Source of the DNA: Punica granatum
Taxonomy: Eukaryota; Streptophyta; Magnoliopsida; Myrtales; Lythraceae
Direction: 5' to 3'
NCBI RefSeq assembly: GCF_007655135.1
Contig: NW_022204106.1
Span: 1-64,000 of the forward strand
Length of the DNA: 64,000 nucleotides
Each line of letters begins with the position of its first letter. The stretch's first letter is position 1. Shown here piece after piece: positions 46,360 to 59,031 of this stretch. Both the position numbers and the translations under genes were made by a program. The notes beneath the pieces were generated by a model. The model did not search any database, was not told where the DNA came from, and worked only from the letters and a program-made list of their open reading frames with translations.

Positions 46360-47865
46360 AGCTGTGAACTCAATCCAACGTGAAAATAGGCATGAGGGGT
46401 ATTTATTTCGTGAAAATAGGCTATGTATTCCAAAGAGTTCCATGCGTGAATTACTTGTTAGGGAGTCTCATGGGGGAGGGTTGATGGGGCACTTTGGAGT
46501 TGCTAAGACCTTGGACATTCTGAAGGAGCACTTCTTTTGGCCTCACATGAAAAGAGATGTCGAGAGAATTTGTTCAGGTGCATCACATGTAAGAAGGCTA
46601 AATCGAAAATTCATCCACATGGACTTTACATGCCATTACCTGTTCCAAGTCACCCTTGGATTGATATCTCCATGGATTTTGTTTTGGGTCTACCTAGATC
46701 TAGGAAAGGTCGAGATTCTATCTTTGTGGTTGTTGACCGATTTTCAAAAATGGTACACTTTATCCCTTGTCATAAAACTGATGATGCTACTCATGCGGCA
46801 AATCTTTTCTTTAGGGAAGTGGTGCGTTTACATGGAGTCCCTAAGACGATTGTGAGTGATAGGGATGCGAAATTTCTGAGTCATTTTTGGAGAGTTCTGT
46901 GCGCTAAGTTGGGAACAACTTTGTTGTTTTCTACTACCTGTCACCCACAAACAGATGGACAAACCGAGGTTGTCAATCGAACCTTGGGCACTTTGTTGCG
47001 CGCTGTGACTGGAAAGAATTTGAAAGCTTGGGAAGATTGCATTCCATTCGTTGAATTTGCATATAATAGGACTGTGCATTCTTCTACAAAGTTTTCACCA
47101 TTTGAGGTTGTTTATGGTTTTAATCCACTAACTCCATTGGACTTGATTCCTTTACCTGTAAATGAGCTTTCTAATCTTGATGGAAAGAAAAAGGCAGAGT
47201 TGGTGAAGCAGATTCATGAATAGGCACGGCAAAACATTTTGAAGAAGAATGAACAAGCAGCAACCCGAGCCAACAAAGGAAGGAAGCGGGTCACTTTTCA
47301 ACCTGGAGATTGGGTTTGGGTTCACTTAAGGAAGGAGAGATTTCTGAGCCTGAGAAATTCCAAGTTGAATCCACGCGGAGATGGACCATTTCAAGTTCTG
47401 GATAAGATCAATGACAATGCTTATAAGATTGATCTTCCAGGTGAGTATCAAGTAAGTTCGACTTTTAATGTTTCTGATCTTTCTCCCTTTGACGCAGGTT
47501 CAGATTCGAGGACGAATCCTTTTGAAGAGAGGGGGAATGATACGACTCGGGGTCAAACCGACGAGCATAGGTCGGAAGGACTTCGTGATGAGGATCGTGG
47601 GCACGATGATGGGGCTGAAGCACACGAGCTCGGAAGTGGGATTCGTGAAGAGGGAGCTGATGCACAAGATCTCGGAGGCTTACATGTTTCGAGTGGACCA
47701 ATCACACGAGCGAAGGCAAGACAGATCCAGCAAGCTGTGGAGAGCTCATTTGCGGGTTTCTTGGGCCAAGAGGAGACTAATTCGAATTGGTCTCTAAAGG
47801 GCCTTACCCAATTAACTTGTCTTGAGATGGTCAATAGCCCATCTAAGATTAGATTAGACGCATAA
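46360..47865 (+). pseudogene. Unit 5 integrase, extra nonsense change
   Basis: Family-wide zinc-finger frameshift near 46572. The DDE core is open until GAG to TAG at 47221-47223; the remaining C-terminal region (about 47239-47865) is intact in the same frame. Confidence 0.88.
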
Positions 47866-47879
47866 GGAAAGCCAAGAGA

Positions 47880-48325
47880 TGCTGAATAAGGAATAAAAAG
47901 ACTGCCAAATATTCTAGGGGGCCTTTATTTAGTTTCCTCTATTAATTCCGGTTTTAGGAAACTAAAGATATTCCAGTTGCCAAGTTTATTAGTTTCCAGA
48001 TTCTCGTAGGCTTATATAAAGGAGGCTGAATAGCTGATTAGAGGTACTTTCAGGCTACACTGGTGAGAATTTTCCTCTATGTTGTTCTTCGGCAACCTTC
48101 CGTGATTGCAAGCATGGATGCTTGTAATTCTCGGCTATTTATAATATTGGTTCTTGGTTTTCTGTAACCATCGGGTCAATATTCCATTCCTTTATGATAT
48201 TGGTTCTTGGTTTTCTATAACCATCGGGTCAATATTCCATCCCTCTTAATCTCTAATGGCGATTCGGGTTCGATTTCCAGTCTTTGTTGTCGGGTCTTGC
48301 GGCAGGTCTCGTGGGGTTCGCATCA
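47880..48325 (+). repeat. Family-1 LTR F (shared by units 5 and 6)
   Basis: 446 bp. TATATAAA at 48013-48020. Carries the CTCGTAGG variant shared with LTR E. Confidence 0.93.
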
Positions 48326-48949
48326 TTTGGTATCAGAGCCTAAGTTCCAAATCGAGGTTTCATCTATCCTTGTTCTTTTCTTTTTCTTCATTCTAGAATC
48401 TTTAGATATAGCTTTCATTTCTATCCTTTCCATTAATCGTGTCTGATCTGATCTTAGCTGTCTAAATCGTCAAAAAAAAAAAGAAGAAAGAAAAAGTGCA
48501 AAAAAAAAAGAAAAAAAAGGAGTTATCATTGGGTGTTGTTCGTAGCACCATTTGCTGTCTTCGTGGGCGAAGAATTTATTGCACAATTTGTTGTCTTTGT
48601 GTTCTAATCGTCTTGGCGTTAAGTTGACCTGTCATAGTAGCACTTCCGTACGCAGTGTCTTCTATCAATCCATAAACTACGTCGTTGGGTCAGATTGTGT
48701 CATATCATTTTCTGTGGATCTAATATTATAAGTTGTTCGGGTTGAACTCGTCTTCCGCCTTGCGATCGGATTGATTAGTTGCCCTAGAACTTTGAAGAGG
48801 AAATAAAGAGAGGAAAAAGGCAAGAGTGTGTGAGAACATCAGAGGATAAAAGCCTATTTTGAGTGAAAACACGAGTGTTTTGAGTGGCATCTCGCTGAGT
48901 GTAAACACGTGAGGGAGCGCGTGAGGATCCTATAATTGCATATTTTATC
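48326..48949 (+). other. Unit 6 primer binding site and leader
   Basis: TGGTATCAGAGCC at 48328-48340. A-rich tract near 48472-48520. No ORF of note. Confidence 0.88.
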
Positions 48950-51900
48950 ATGTCACACGAAAATAGTGGAGACGACAGAGGACCTGATTTGAACATGACG
49001 TTACGAGCCATGCAACAACAGTTTGAGCGCATGAACATGGTTTTCGGTGAATTCCGAGAAAGGTTGGATAGGCAAGACGAACGGTTGGAACGGCTTCAAC
49101 CTGCGCCCGTGCCACGGATTAGGAGACCCCACCGACAACCATCTGTTGATACTCTTGATGAAGAAGCATATGATGAAGAAGAGGAAGTGGCCTCCGATGA
49201 CACTTGGGGGAGAGGTAGAGGAAGAGGAGGCAGACCAAGGCATTTCGTTCGTAGGGAGCACCGGAGGAGAGACGCCGTGGACCATAACACAGGTTCGATT
49301 AAGCTGATCATACCTCCATTCCAAGGTAAAAACGACCCCGATGTTTACATTGAATGGGAGAGGAAGGTTGAGCTTGTGTTTCATTGTCATAATTATTCAG
49401 AGGAAAAGAAAGTTAAATTGGCTGCAGTTGCTTTCACCGATTATGCCATTGTTTGGTGGGACCAATTAACTGTGAGTAGACGCAGGAATCGTGAGCCTCG
49501 TATTGATACTTGGGAGGAAATGAAAGCAGTAATGAGAAGAAGGTTTGTTCCTTCCCATTATTATCGGGACTTGCACTTGAAGTTGCAAAGTCTGAAGCAA
49601 GGTTCCAAGTCGGTGGAGGATTATTACAAGGAGATGGAAATAGCCATGATACGTGCTAATGTTGAGGAGGACCGAGAAGCAACCATGGCTCGATTCATCT
49701 GTGGCCATAATCGGGAGATTGCCAATGTAGTTGAGCTGCAACATTACGTGGAGATTGACGACGTGGTACACATGGCCATGAAGGTTGAGAGGCAGCTCAA
49801 GAGAGGGGGTCGAACATCTTCAAAGGTAGAAGCTTCTGGTTCAGCGTCTTGGAGATCGAAGTGGGGTTCTTCTACGAAACCGGACGAGAAGACTGATTAT
49901 AAGCCAAAGGGAGACACCTACAAGACCCAAGCCAACAACAAGGATAAGAGTAAAACTTTTTCTGAACCTCAAAGAAATCGTGATATCAAATGTTTTCGTT
50001 GTTTGGGCTCAGGTCACATTGCTTCCCAATGTCCAAACAAGCGGACCATGATTATGATGGAGAGTGGGGATATCGAGACTGAAGAAGAAGAAGATAGTGA
50101 TTCCATGCATCCACTCGAAGATGCTAGTGACGTCGAGCGTGCGGTTGAAGGTCAAGCCTTCGTTATCATGCGAGCCCTACATGTTCAAGTTAGAGAGGAT
50201 GGTGATGAGGTGCAAAGGGAGAATATCTTCTACACTCGTTGCCATGTGAAGGATCGTGTGTGTGGGTTGATTATTGACGGAGGAAGTTGCGTGAACGTGG
50301 CCAGCAAGTTGATGGTAGACGAGCTCGGTTTGCATACCCAAAAACATCACAAGCCGTACAAACTCCGGTGGCTGAATGAATGCGGTGAAGTGAAGGTAAA
50401 TAAACAGGTTCTTGTGTCCTTCTGTATTGGAAAGTACCGGGATGAGGTTCTTTGTGATGTTGTACCAATGAGTGCTAGCCATATGCTGCTCGGGAGACCA
50501 TGGCAGTTCGACAGGAGAGTGATACATGATGGGTATAGGAACCGATATTCATTTGTAAAGGACGGGAAGAAAGTAACACTTGCACGCTTGACATCGACTC
50601 AAGTGTTTGAGGATCAGATTCGATTTAAAAGGTCTCTTAGAGAAGATAGGAATCGGGAAGACAAGAACTTAGGTAGTATTAAGATGAAATTCCCATCGTT
50701 CCAAAGAAAGAGTGATCCCGATGACATGCCCCCATTGGAGGACGTTCCCGAGGAGAAATATTTAGCTCCAGATGCATTAACATTGGTGGCAAGGAGAGCA
50801 TTGAGCTTGCAAATAAAAGGAGTTGAAGAAATACAGCGGGAGAACATCTTTCACACTAGGTGCTACATCAAAGACAAGGTATGTAGTGTGATTATAGATG
50901 ATGGTAGTTGTACTAATGTCGCAAGCATAACAATGGTGGAAAAATTGGGACTACCCATGCTGAAGCACCCCAAGCCATACAAATTGCAATGGTTAAATGA
51001 TAGTGGTGAAATAAGGGTGGACAAGCAAGTGTTAGTTGCATTTCGAATCGGTAAATACGAAGATGAAGTGTTGTGTGATGTAATACCGATGCAAGCGGGA
51101 CATTTGTTGCTTGGACGTCCATGGCAATTTGATAGGCGTGTGAAGCATGATGGCTTTACGAACAAATACTCCTTTGTACTTAATCAACGATCAATCACTC
51201 TTGTACCATTGATTCCGCAGCAAGTACATGAGGATCAAGTGAGATTGCAAAAAGAGAGTGATCAAAAGAAAGAGAGTGAACAGAAGAAAACGAGGGAAAA
51301 TCAGAGAGAGGCCGAGAAAAATGAGAGAGAAAAAGAAAATCAAAATTCGGCCATTGAGAGAAAATCAGAGAGAAAACAAAAGAATTTTTATGCAAACATG
51401 GGAGAAATTAGGCAAGCAATGTTTTTAAATCTGCCGATGATTGTACTTTTGTACAAAGAGGCATTTTTCAATACTAACGAACTTGATATCTCTCTTCCTA
51501 GTTCTGTTGTTTCTCTTTTGCAGGAGTATGAGGATGTCTTTCCCGAGGAAACACCACATGGCTTACCTCCAATCTGTGGGATTGAACATCAAATTGATTT
51601 TGTTCCCGGTGCGACAATTCCAAACCGACCAGCTTATAGGAGCAATCTTGAGGAGACAAAGGAGCTTCAACGGCAGGTAAGTGAGTTGTTGGAGAAAGGG
51701 TACGTGAGGGAAAGCATGAGTCCATGCGCCGTTCCAATTAAACTTGTACCTAAGAAGGATGGGACGTGGAGAATGTGCGTTGATTGCCGAGCAATCAACA
51801 GCGTAACGGTAAAGTATCGTCATCCTATTCCTCGCTTAGATGATATGTTAGATGAGCTACATGGTTCTTGTGTATTTTCTAAAATTGATTTAAAGAGTGG

Positions 51901-53620
51901 TTATCATCAGATTAGAATGAAAGAAGGAGATGAATGGAAAACTGCCTTTAAAACAAAATACGATTTGTACGAATGGTTAGTTATGCCTTTTGGTTTGACT
52001 AATGCTCCAAGCACTTTTATGAGACTTATGAATCATGTTTTGCGTGCATTTATAGGTAGATTTGTGGTTGTCTACTTTGATGATATACTAGTTTACAGCA
52101 AAAACTTAGATGATCATAAGGTACATTTGAAATCTGTCTTAGATGTGCTTAGGAAGGAAAAGTTATTTGCTAATATGAAGAAGTGTACTTTTTGCACCGA
52201 TAAGCTTGTTTTTTTGGGATTTGTTGTTAGTGCACAAGGTATACAGGTTGATGAGAAGAAGGTACGTGCAATCCAAGAGTGGCTTAGTCCCACAAGTGTA
52301 AGTAATGTTCGTAGTTTTCATGGACTTGCTAGTTTCTATCGGCGGTTCGTGAAGGACTTTAGTAGCATAGCAGCACCACTTACTGAAGTGATCAAGAAAA
52401 ACGTTGGATTTAGATGGGGAGAAGAACAAGAGAAGGCGTTTCAGCTAATCAAAGAGAAGCTGACCAACGCTCCTTTATTATCTTTACCTAACTCTTCTAA
52501 AACTTTTGAGATTGAATGTGATGCTTCAGGTGTTGGTATAGGTGCAGTTCTCATGCAGGAAGGACGACCAATTGCTTACTTCAGCGAAAAACTAAGCGGT
52601 GCAGCCTTAAACTATCCAACTTATGATAAAGAGTTGTATGCATTGGTTCGAGCTTTAGAGACGTGGCAGCACTACCTATGGCCTAAGGAGTTCGTGATAC
52701 ACACCGATCATGAGTCCTTGAAACACTTGAAGGGCCAACACAAACTAAACAAAAGACATGCCCGATGGGTGGAGTTCATTAAGACGTTTCCATACGTCAT
52801 TCGGTATAAGCAAGGTAAGGAGAATGTGGTCGCCGATGCACTTTCTCGCAGGTATGCATTACTCTCTACACTTGATGCAAAATTGCTTGGTTTTGAGCGC
52901 ATTAAAAATTTATATGCTGATGACCATGAATTTTGTGAGGAATATCGAGCTTGTGAGAAAATTCCTTGTGGTAAGTTCTTTAGGCATGATGACTTTCTGT
53001 TTCGAGAGAATAAGTTATGCGTGCCAAATTGTTCCTTGAGAGAGTTATTAGAGCAGGAATCACATGGTGGGGGATTAATGGGACATTTTGGAGTAGCAAA
53101 GACTTTAGCTATTTTGCAAGAACACTTCTATTGGACACATATGAAAAGAGATGTTGAGAGAATTTGTGGTAGATGCATTACGTGTAGGCAAGCTAAATCC
53201 AGAGTGCAGCCTAACGGTTTGTATACTCCTTTACCAATTCCTAGTGAGCCTTGGATTGATATTTCAATGGACTTTGTGTTAGGATTACCTAGGACTAAAC
53301 GTGGGAAAGATTCAATTTTTGTGGTTGTGGATAGATTTTCTAAGATGGCACACTTTATTCCATGTCACAAAACGGATGATGCCTCGCATGTTGCTGATTT
53401 GTTCTTTAGGGAGATTGTGAGGTTACATGGCATGCCTAGAACAATTGTTTCGGATAGAGATGCTAAGTTCTTGAGCTATTTTTGGAAGACTTTGTGGTGT
53501 AAGTTAGGTACTAAGCTGTTATTTTCTACTACTTGTCACCCACAAACTGATGGTCAAACGGAAGTAGTAAATAGAACTTTGTCTACTTTGTTGAGGGCAA
53601 TCATAAAAAAAAAACATTAA
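48950..53620 (+). CDS. Unit 6 chimeric polyprotein: family-1 gag-protease fused in frame to family-2 protease-RT-RNase H-integrase
   Basis: 1556 codons. Residues 1-563 are family 1: Gag about 125-290, CCHC 348-361, protease D443. Family 2 starts at 50641 with a short gag remnant ([16 protein letters not shown]), jumps in frame to MPPLED, then has a second protease (IIDDGS, D650), RT (about 915-1090, YFDD at 1042-1045), RNase H (D1191, E1228, D1253) and integrase (HHCC about 1370-1415; D1441, D1502, E1538). This is the only RT and RNase H in the family-1/family-2 sequences of the window. The frame ends early at 53620 because an A run (53605-53614) has ten A where the inverted copy has nine, so the integrase C-terminus is shifted out. 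Two proteases in one polyprotein are abnormal and most likely reflect a deletion joining two elements. Confidence 0.88.
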   Translation: MSHENSGDDRGPDLNMTLRAMQQQFERMNMVFGEFRERLDRQDERLERLQPAPVPRIRRPHRQPSVDTLDEEAYDEEEEVASDDTWGRGRGRGGRPRHFVRREHRRRDAVDHNTGSIKLIIPPFQGKNDPDVYIEWERKVELVFHCHNYSEEKKVKLAAVAFTDYAIVWWDQLTVSRRRNREPRIDTWEEMKAVMRRRFVPSHYYRDLHLKLQSLKQGSKSVEDYYKEMEIAMIRANVEEDREATMARFICGHNREIANVVELQHYVEIDDVVHMAMKVERQLKRGGRTSSKVEASGSASWRSKWGSSTKPDEKTDYKPKGDTYKTQANNKDKSKTFSEPQRNRDIKCFRCLGSGHIASQCPNKRTMIMMESGDIETEEEEDSDSMHPLEDASDVERAVEGQAFVIMRALHVQVREDGDEVQRENIFYTRCHVKDRVCGLIIDGGSCVNVASKLMVDELGLHTQKHHKPYKLRWLNECGEVKVNKQVLVSFCIGKYRDEVLCDVVPMSASHMLLGRPWQFDRRVIHDGYRNRYSFVKDGKKVTLARLTSTQVFEDQIRFKRSLREDRNREDKNLGSIKMKFPSFQRKSDPDDMPPLEDVPEEKYLAPDALTLVARRALSLQIKGVEEIQRENIFHTRCYIKDKVCSVIIDDGSCTNVASITMVEKLGLPMLKHPKPYKLQWLNDSGEIRVDKQVLVAFRIGKYEDEVLCDVIPMQAGHLLLGRPWQFDRRVKHDGFTNKYSFVLNQRSITLVPLIPQQVHEDQVRLQKESDQKKESEQKKTRENQREAEKNEREKENQNSAIERKSERKQKNFYANMGEIRQAMFLNLPMIVLLYKEAFFNTNELDISLPSSVVSLLQEYEDVFPEETPHGLPPICGIEHQIDFVPGATIPNRPAYRSNLEETKELQRQVSELLEKGYVRESMSPCAVPIKLVPKKDGTWRMCVDCRAINSVTVKYRHPIPRLDDMLDELHGSCVFSKIDLKSGYHQIRMKEGDEWKTAFKTKYDLYEWLVMPFGLTNAPSTFMRLMNHVLRAFIGRFVVVYFDDILVYSKNLDDHKVHLKSVLDVLRKEKLFANMKKCTFCTDKLVFLGFVVSAQGIQVDEKKVRAIQEWLSPTSVSNVRSFHGLASFYRRFVKDFSSIAAPLTEVIKKNVGFRWGEEQEKAFQLIKEKLTNAPLLSLPNSSKTFEIECDASGVGIGAVLMQEGRPIAYFSEKLSGAALNYPTYDKELYALVRALETWQHYLWPKEFVIHTDHESLKHLKGQHKLNKRHARWVEFIKTFPYVIRYKQGKENVVADALSRRYALLSTLDAKLLGFERIKNLYADDHEFCEEYRACEKIPCGKFFRHDDFLFRENKLCVPNCSLRELLEQESHGGGLMGHFGVAKTLAILQEHFYWTHMKRDVERICGRCITCRQAKSRVQPNGLYTPLPIPSEPWIDISMDFVLGLPRTKRGKDSIFVVVDRFSKMAHFIPCHKTDDASHVADLFFREIVRLHGMPRTIVSDRDAKFLSYFWKTLWCKLGTKLLFSTTCHPQTDGQTEVVNRTLSTLLRAIIKKKH

Positions 53621-54350
53621 AACATGGGAAGAGTGTTTACCACATGTTGAGTTTGCTTATAACAGATCTGTTCATTCCGCTACTAAATTTTCACCATTTG
53701 AAGTTGTTTATGGATTTAATCCTTTAACTCCATTGGATTTATCTCCTTTACCTTTGACTGAGCATGTTAATTTAGATGGCAAAAAGAAAGCTGAATTTGT
53801 CAAGCAGATTCATGAGAAAACAAGACTCAACATTGAGCGAAAAACGGAGCAGTATACAAAACACGCCAACAAGGGCCGTCATAAGCTGATTTTTGAACCC
53901 GGAGATTGGGTTTGGTTGCATATGAGGAAAGAGAGATTTCCGGCGCAAAGACGTTCCAAACTGCTTCCAAGAGGAGATGGACCTTTTCAAGTCCTGGAGC
54001 GCATCAATGACAATGCTTATAAACTAGACTTACCTGGTGGGTACAATGTAAGTGCTACTTTTAATGTTGCTGATTTGCTTCCTTTTGATGTAGGTGATGA
54101 TTTGAGGACAAATCCTTTTCAAGAGGAGGGGAATGATGCAAATCGTAGCATGACTTCAAGGGATCCAGCTCAAGTTCCAATTGGACCGATTACGCGAGCA
54201 CGAGCAAAGAAGTTTAAAGATGAAGTCAACGGCCTGATTCAAGAGGTTTGGGCTCAAGTAAATTCGTGGAGGCCCATTGGACATGAATCACGTGATCCAC
54301 AAAGATCCATCAACATTATTCAAGTTATAGAAGATTCCGGACAAGGCTAA
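53615..54350 (+). pseudogene. Family-2 integrase C-terminus, out of frame with the chimeric ORF
   Basis: Continues the integrase after the +1 shift in the A run. The segment from 53733 encodes the C-terminal GPF-type region ([20 protein letters not shown]) and an acidic/basic tail with [11 protein letters not shown]. The complete version lies on the - strand at 62691-64000. Confidence 0.88.
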
Positions 54351-54385
54351 ATTCAGCAAGTGTTTAAGGAAGCTTCTAGAACAGT

Positions 54386-54941
54386 TGATGATCAACAGAA
54401 GATAACATCAGATTTGTTTGAAGTTTAAATCTCATAGAGATATTCTAGGGGTATTTAGATTTTATATCTTTATAGATTATGTCATATGTCTATCGATATT
54501 CTTGGTTTTAATTTCCTTATCTATAGGAGGAGATATGACCATATTAGGATTACTTTATGTCTATATATATTCATCTTAGTCAATTTTTAATGAAAGGAAC
54601 ATTCAGAAAATTTTGAGAGTATTCTCTTTGGTTCTTGAAGAACTAATCGAACTTATCGGAAGTTTCCGTGGCGTTCATCATCGACTTATCAAACGGCTTT
54701 CCACCACCGTTTGTGGCGTCTTCATCGACTTATCAAGCGGCTTTCCATTACCGTTTGTGGCGTCTTCCTATATACCGAGGTTCTTGTTTCGCATTAAACA
54801 ACGGGTTGAGGTCAGTTATACCAAGGTTCTTGTTTTTGTCGTAAACAACGGGTCGAGGGTTCGTCAATCAAATCTGATCGTGGAACGATCTTGGGTTCCT
54901 TTAGTTGTCGGGTCTCGTCATTCTTGGCGGGAATCGCATCA
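54386..54941 (+). repeat. Family-2 3' LTR (556 bp)
   Basis: Begins TGATGATCAAC and ends GAATCGCATCA; TGATG/CATCA is a perfect terminal inverted repeat. TATATATA lies at 54563-54570. A 44-bp motif with TCGACTTATCAA is duplicated at 54681 and 54725. It has the same length as the inverted copy at 62100-62655. It is followed directly by family-1 gag sequence (GGAACGG), not by a primer site, so it is a 3' LTR lying in family-1 gag. Confidence 0.92.
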
Positions 54942-56606
54942 GGAACGGCTTCAACCTGCGCCCGTGCCACGGATTAGGAGACCCCACCGACAACCATCCG
55001 TTGATACTCTTGATGAAGAAGCATATGATGAAGAAGAGGAAGTGGCCTCCGATGACACTTGGGAGAGAGGTAGAGGAAGAGGAGGCAGACCAAGGCATTT
55101 CGTTCGTAGGGAGCACCGGAGGAGAGACGCCGTGGACCATAACACAGGTTCGATTAAGCTGATCATACCTCCATTCCAAGGTAAAAACGACCCCGATGTT
55201 TACATTGAATGGGAGAGGAAGGTTGAGCTTGTGTTTCATTGTCATAATTATTCAGAGGAAAAGAAAGTTAAATTGGCTGCAGTTGCTTTCACCGATTATG
55301 CCATTGTTTGGTGGGACCAATTAACTGTGAGTAGACGCAGGAATCGTGAGCCTCGTATTGATACTTGGGAGGAAATGAAAGCAGTAATGAGAAGAAGGTT
55401 TGTTCCTTCCCATTATTATCGGGACTTGCACTTGAAGTTGCAAAGTCTGAAGCAAGGTTCCAAGTCGGTGGAGGATTATTACAAGGAGATGGAAATAGCC
55501 ATGATACGTGCTAATGTTGAGGAGGACCGAGAAGCAACCATGGCTCGATTCATCTGTGGCCATAATCGGGAGATTGCCAATGTAGTTGAGCTGCAACATT
55601 ACGTGGAGATTGACGACGTGGTACACATGGCCATGAAGGTTGAGAGGCAGCTCAAGAGAGGGGTCGAACATCTTCAAAGGTAGAAGCTTCTGGTTCAGCG
55701 TCTTGGAGATCGAAGTGGGGTTCTTCTACGAAACCGGACGAGAAGACTGATTATAAGCCAAAGGGAGACACCTACAAGACCCAAGCCAACAACAAGGATA
55801 AGGGTAAAACTTTTTCTGAACCTCAAAGAAATCGTGATATCAAATGTTTTCGTTGTTTGGGCTCAGGTCACATTGCTTCCCAATGTCCAAACAAGCGGAC
55901 CATGATTATGATGGAGAGTGGGGATATCGAGACTGAAGAAGAAGAAGATAGTGATTCCATGCATCCACTCGAAGATGCTAGTGACGTCGAGCATGCGGTT
56001 GAAGGTCAAGCCTTAGTTATCATGCGAGCCCTACATGTTCAAGTTAGAGAGGATGGTGATGAGGTGCAAAGGGAGAATATCTTCTACACTCGTTGCCATG
56101 TGAAGGATCGTGTGTGTGGGTTGATTATTGACGGAGGAAGTTGCGTGAACGTGGCCAGCAAGTTGATGGTAGACGAGCTCGGTTTGCATACCCAAAAACA
56201 TCACAAGCCGTACAAACTCCGGTGGCTGAATGAATGCGGTGAAGTGAAGGTAAATAAACAGGTTCTTGTGTCCTGTATTGGAAAGTACCGGGATGAGGTT
56301 CTTTGTGATGTTGTACCAATGAGTGCTAGCCATATGCTGCTAGGGAGACCATGGCAGTTCGACAGGAGAGTGATACATGATGGGTATAGGAACCGATATT
56401 CATTTGTAAAGGACGGGAAGAAAGTAACACTTGCACCCTTGACATCGACTCAAGTGTTTAAGGATCAGATTCGATTTAAAAGGTCTCTTAGTGAGAAGAG
56501 TGAAAAAGTGGCTGAAAAGCAAAAAGAGAAAGAGAGTGATCTTGAGAGAAAAGAAAGTGGAGAGAATGTGACAAACAAGAGTGAAAAGATGGAGAGTTCA
56601 GAATAA
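54942..56606 (+). pseudogene. Unit 7 gag-protease, 5' truncated and frameshifted
   Basis: Starts at gag base 138 of the family-1 frame, next to the family-2 LTR. One G is missing near 55661, which ends the first segment at 55683. The zinc knuckle and protease continue in another frame from 55857. A 3-bp deletion occurs near 56274, and AAA to TAA in the linker run stops the frame at 56604-56606. Confidence 0.88.
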
Positions 56607-56618
56607 AAGGAGAGGAAA

Positions 56619-57065
56619 TTGAGTTTTTATGCAAAAGAAAGAGAGCTTAAGGGTGCTTATAAGGGTAATAGACCGATGATCTTGTTCTTGTGCAAGGAGG
56701 TGTATCTTTCTATTTCTGACCTTGACTCTACTTTGCCTAGTGTTGCTATTTCTCTCTTGCAGGAATTCGAAGATGTCTTTCCCGAAGAAATGCCGCAGGG
56801 ACTACCACCAATAAGAGGGATTGAGCATCAGATTGATCTTATTCCAGGAGCTCCTATTCCAAACCGACCGGCCTATCGAAGTAGTCCGGAAGAGGCTAAA
56901 GAACTTCAGAAGCAAGTTGAGGAGCTATTGGCCAAGGGACATGTTCGAGAAAGTATGAGCCCATGCGCTGTCCTTGTTCTGCTCGTTCCAAAGAAAGACG
57001 GGACTTGGAGAATGTGTGTCGATTGTAGAGCTGTGAACAAGATCACGGTAAAATATCGATTGTAG
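56619..57065 (+). pseudogene. Unit 7 RT stub
   Basis: RT start only, ending at the shared scar (repeats 57019-57038 and 57056-57075). Confidence 0.9.
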
Positions 57066-58571
57066 AGCTGTGAACTCAATCCAACGTGAAAATAGGCATG
57101 AGGGGTATTTATTTCGTGAAAATAGGCTATGTATTCCAAAGAGTTCCATGCGTGAATTACTTGTTAGGGAGTCTCTTGGGGGAGGGTTGATGGGGCACTT
57201 TGGAGTTGCTAAGACCTTGGACATTCTGAAGGAGCACTTCTTTTGGCCTCACATGAAAAGAGATGTCGAGAGAATTTGTTCAGGTGCATCACATGTAAGA
57301 AGGCTAAATCGAAAATTCATCCACATGGACTTTACATGCCATTACCTGTTCCAAGTCACCCTTGGATTGATATCTCCATGGATTTTGTTTTGGGTCTACC
57401 TAGATCTAGGAATGGTCGAGATTCTATCTTTGTGGTTGTTGACCGATTTTCAAAAATGGTACACTTTATCCCTTGTCATAAAACTGATGATGCTACTCAT
57501 GGGGCAAATCTTTTCTTTAGGGAAGTGGTGCGTTTACATGGAGTCCCTAAGACGATTGTGAGTGATAGGGATGCGAAATTTCTGAGTCATTTTTGGAGAG
57601 TTCTGTGCGCTAAGTTGGGAACAACTTTGTTGTTTTCTACTACCTGTCACCCACAAACAGATGGACAAACCGAGGTTGTCAATCGAACCTTGGGCACTTT
57701 GTTGCGCGCTGTGACTGGAAAGAATTTGAAAGCTTGGGAAGATTGCATTCCATTCGTAGAATTTGCATATAATAGGACTGTGCATTCTTCTACAAAGTTT
57801 TCACCATTTGAGGTTGTTTATGGTTTTAATCCACTAACTCCATTGGACTTGATTCCTTTACCTGTAAATGAGCTTTCTAATCTTGATGGAAAGAAAAAGG
57901 CAGAGTTGGTGAAGCAGATTCATGAAGAGGCACGGCAAAACATTTTGAAGAAGAATGAACAACCAGCAACCCGAGCCAACAAAGGAAGGAAGCGGGTCAC
58001 TTTTCAACCTGGAGATTGGGTTTGGGTTCACTTAAGGAAGGAGAGATTTCCGAGCCTGAGGAATTCCAAGTTGAATCCACGCGGAGATGGACCATTTCAA
58101 GTTCTGGATAAGATCAATGACAATGCTTATAAGGTTGATCTTCCAGGTGAGTATCAAGTAAGTTCGACTTTTAATGTTTCTGATCTTTCTCCCTTTGACG
58201 CAGGTTCAGATTCGAGGACGAATCCTTTTGAAGAGAGGGGGAATGATACGACTCGGGGTCAAACCGACGAGCATAGGTCGGAAGGACTTCGTGATGTGGA
58301 TCGTGGGCACGATGATGGGGCTGAAGCACACGAGCTCGGAAGTGGGATTCGTGAAGAGGGAGCTGATGCACAAGATCTCGGAGGCTTACATGTTTCGAGT
58401 GGACCAATCACACGAGCGAAGGCAAGACAGATCCAGCAAGCTGTGGAGAGCTCATTTGCGGGTTTCTTGGGCCAAGAGGAGACTAATTCGAATTGGTCTC
58501 TAAAGGGCCTTACCCAATTAACTTGTCTTGAGATGGTCAATAGCCCATCTAAGATTAGAGTAGACGCATAA
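57066..58571 (+). pseudogene. Unit 7 integrase, zinc finger frameshifted, core open
   Basis: Frameshift near 57278; the DDE core and C-terminal region are then open to 58571, 14 bp before LTR G. Confidence 0.88.
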
Positions 58572-58585
58572 GGAAAGCCAAGAGA

Positions 58586-59031
58586 TGCTGAATAAGGAAT
58601 AAAAAGACTGCCAAATATTCTAGGGGGCCTTTATTTAGTTTCCTCTATTAATTCCGGTTTTAGGAAACTAAAGATATTCCAGTTGCCAAGTTTATTAGTT
58701 TCCAGATTCTCCTAGGCTTATATAAAGGAGGCTGAATAGCTAATTAGAGGTACTTTCAGGCTACACTGGTGAGGATTTTCCTCTATGTTGTTCTTCGGCA
58801 ACCTTCCGTGATTGCAAGCATGGATGCTTGTAATTCTCGGCTATTTATAATATTGGTTCTTGGTTTTCTGTAACCATCGAGTCAATATTCCATTCCTTTA
58901 TAATATTGGTTCTTGGTTTTCTATAACCATCGGGTCAATATTCCATCCCTCATAATCTCTAATGGCGATTCGGGTTCGATTTCCAGTCTTTATTGTCGGG
59001 TCTTGCGGCAGGTCTCGTGGGGTTCGCATCA
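58586..59031 (+). repeat. Family-1 LTR G (shared by units 7 and 8)
   Basis: 446 bp with TGCTG...CATCA ends. TATATAAA at 58719-58726. Confidence 0.92.

Noticed and set aside
48950..54941. Unit 6 as an ordinary full-length autonomous element
   Set aside because: The 5' LTR and gag belong to family 1 and the 3' end to family 2, with two proteases and mismatched LTRs.
54613..55683. ORF running from the family-2 LTR into family-1 gag (356 codons)
   Set aside because: It begins at a TTG inside the LTR and is open only by chance across the junction; no LTR-coded protein is expected.
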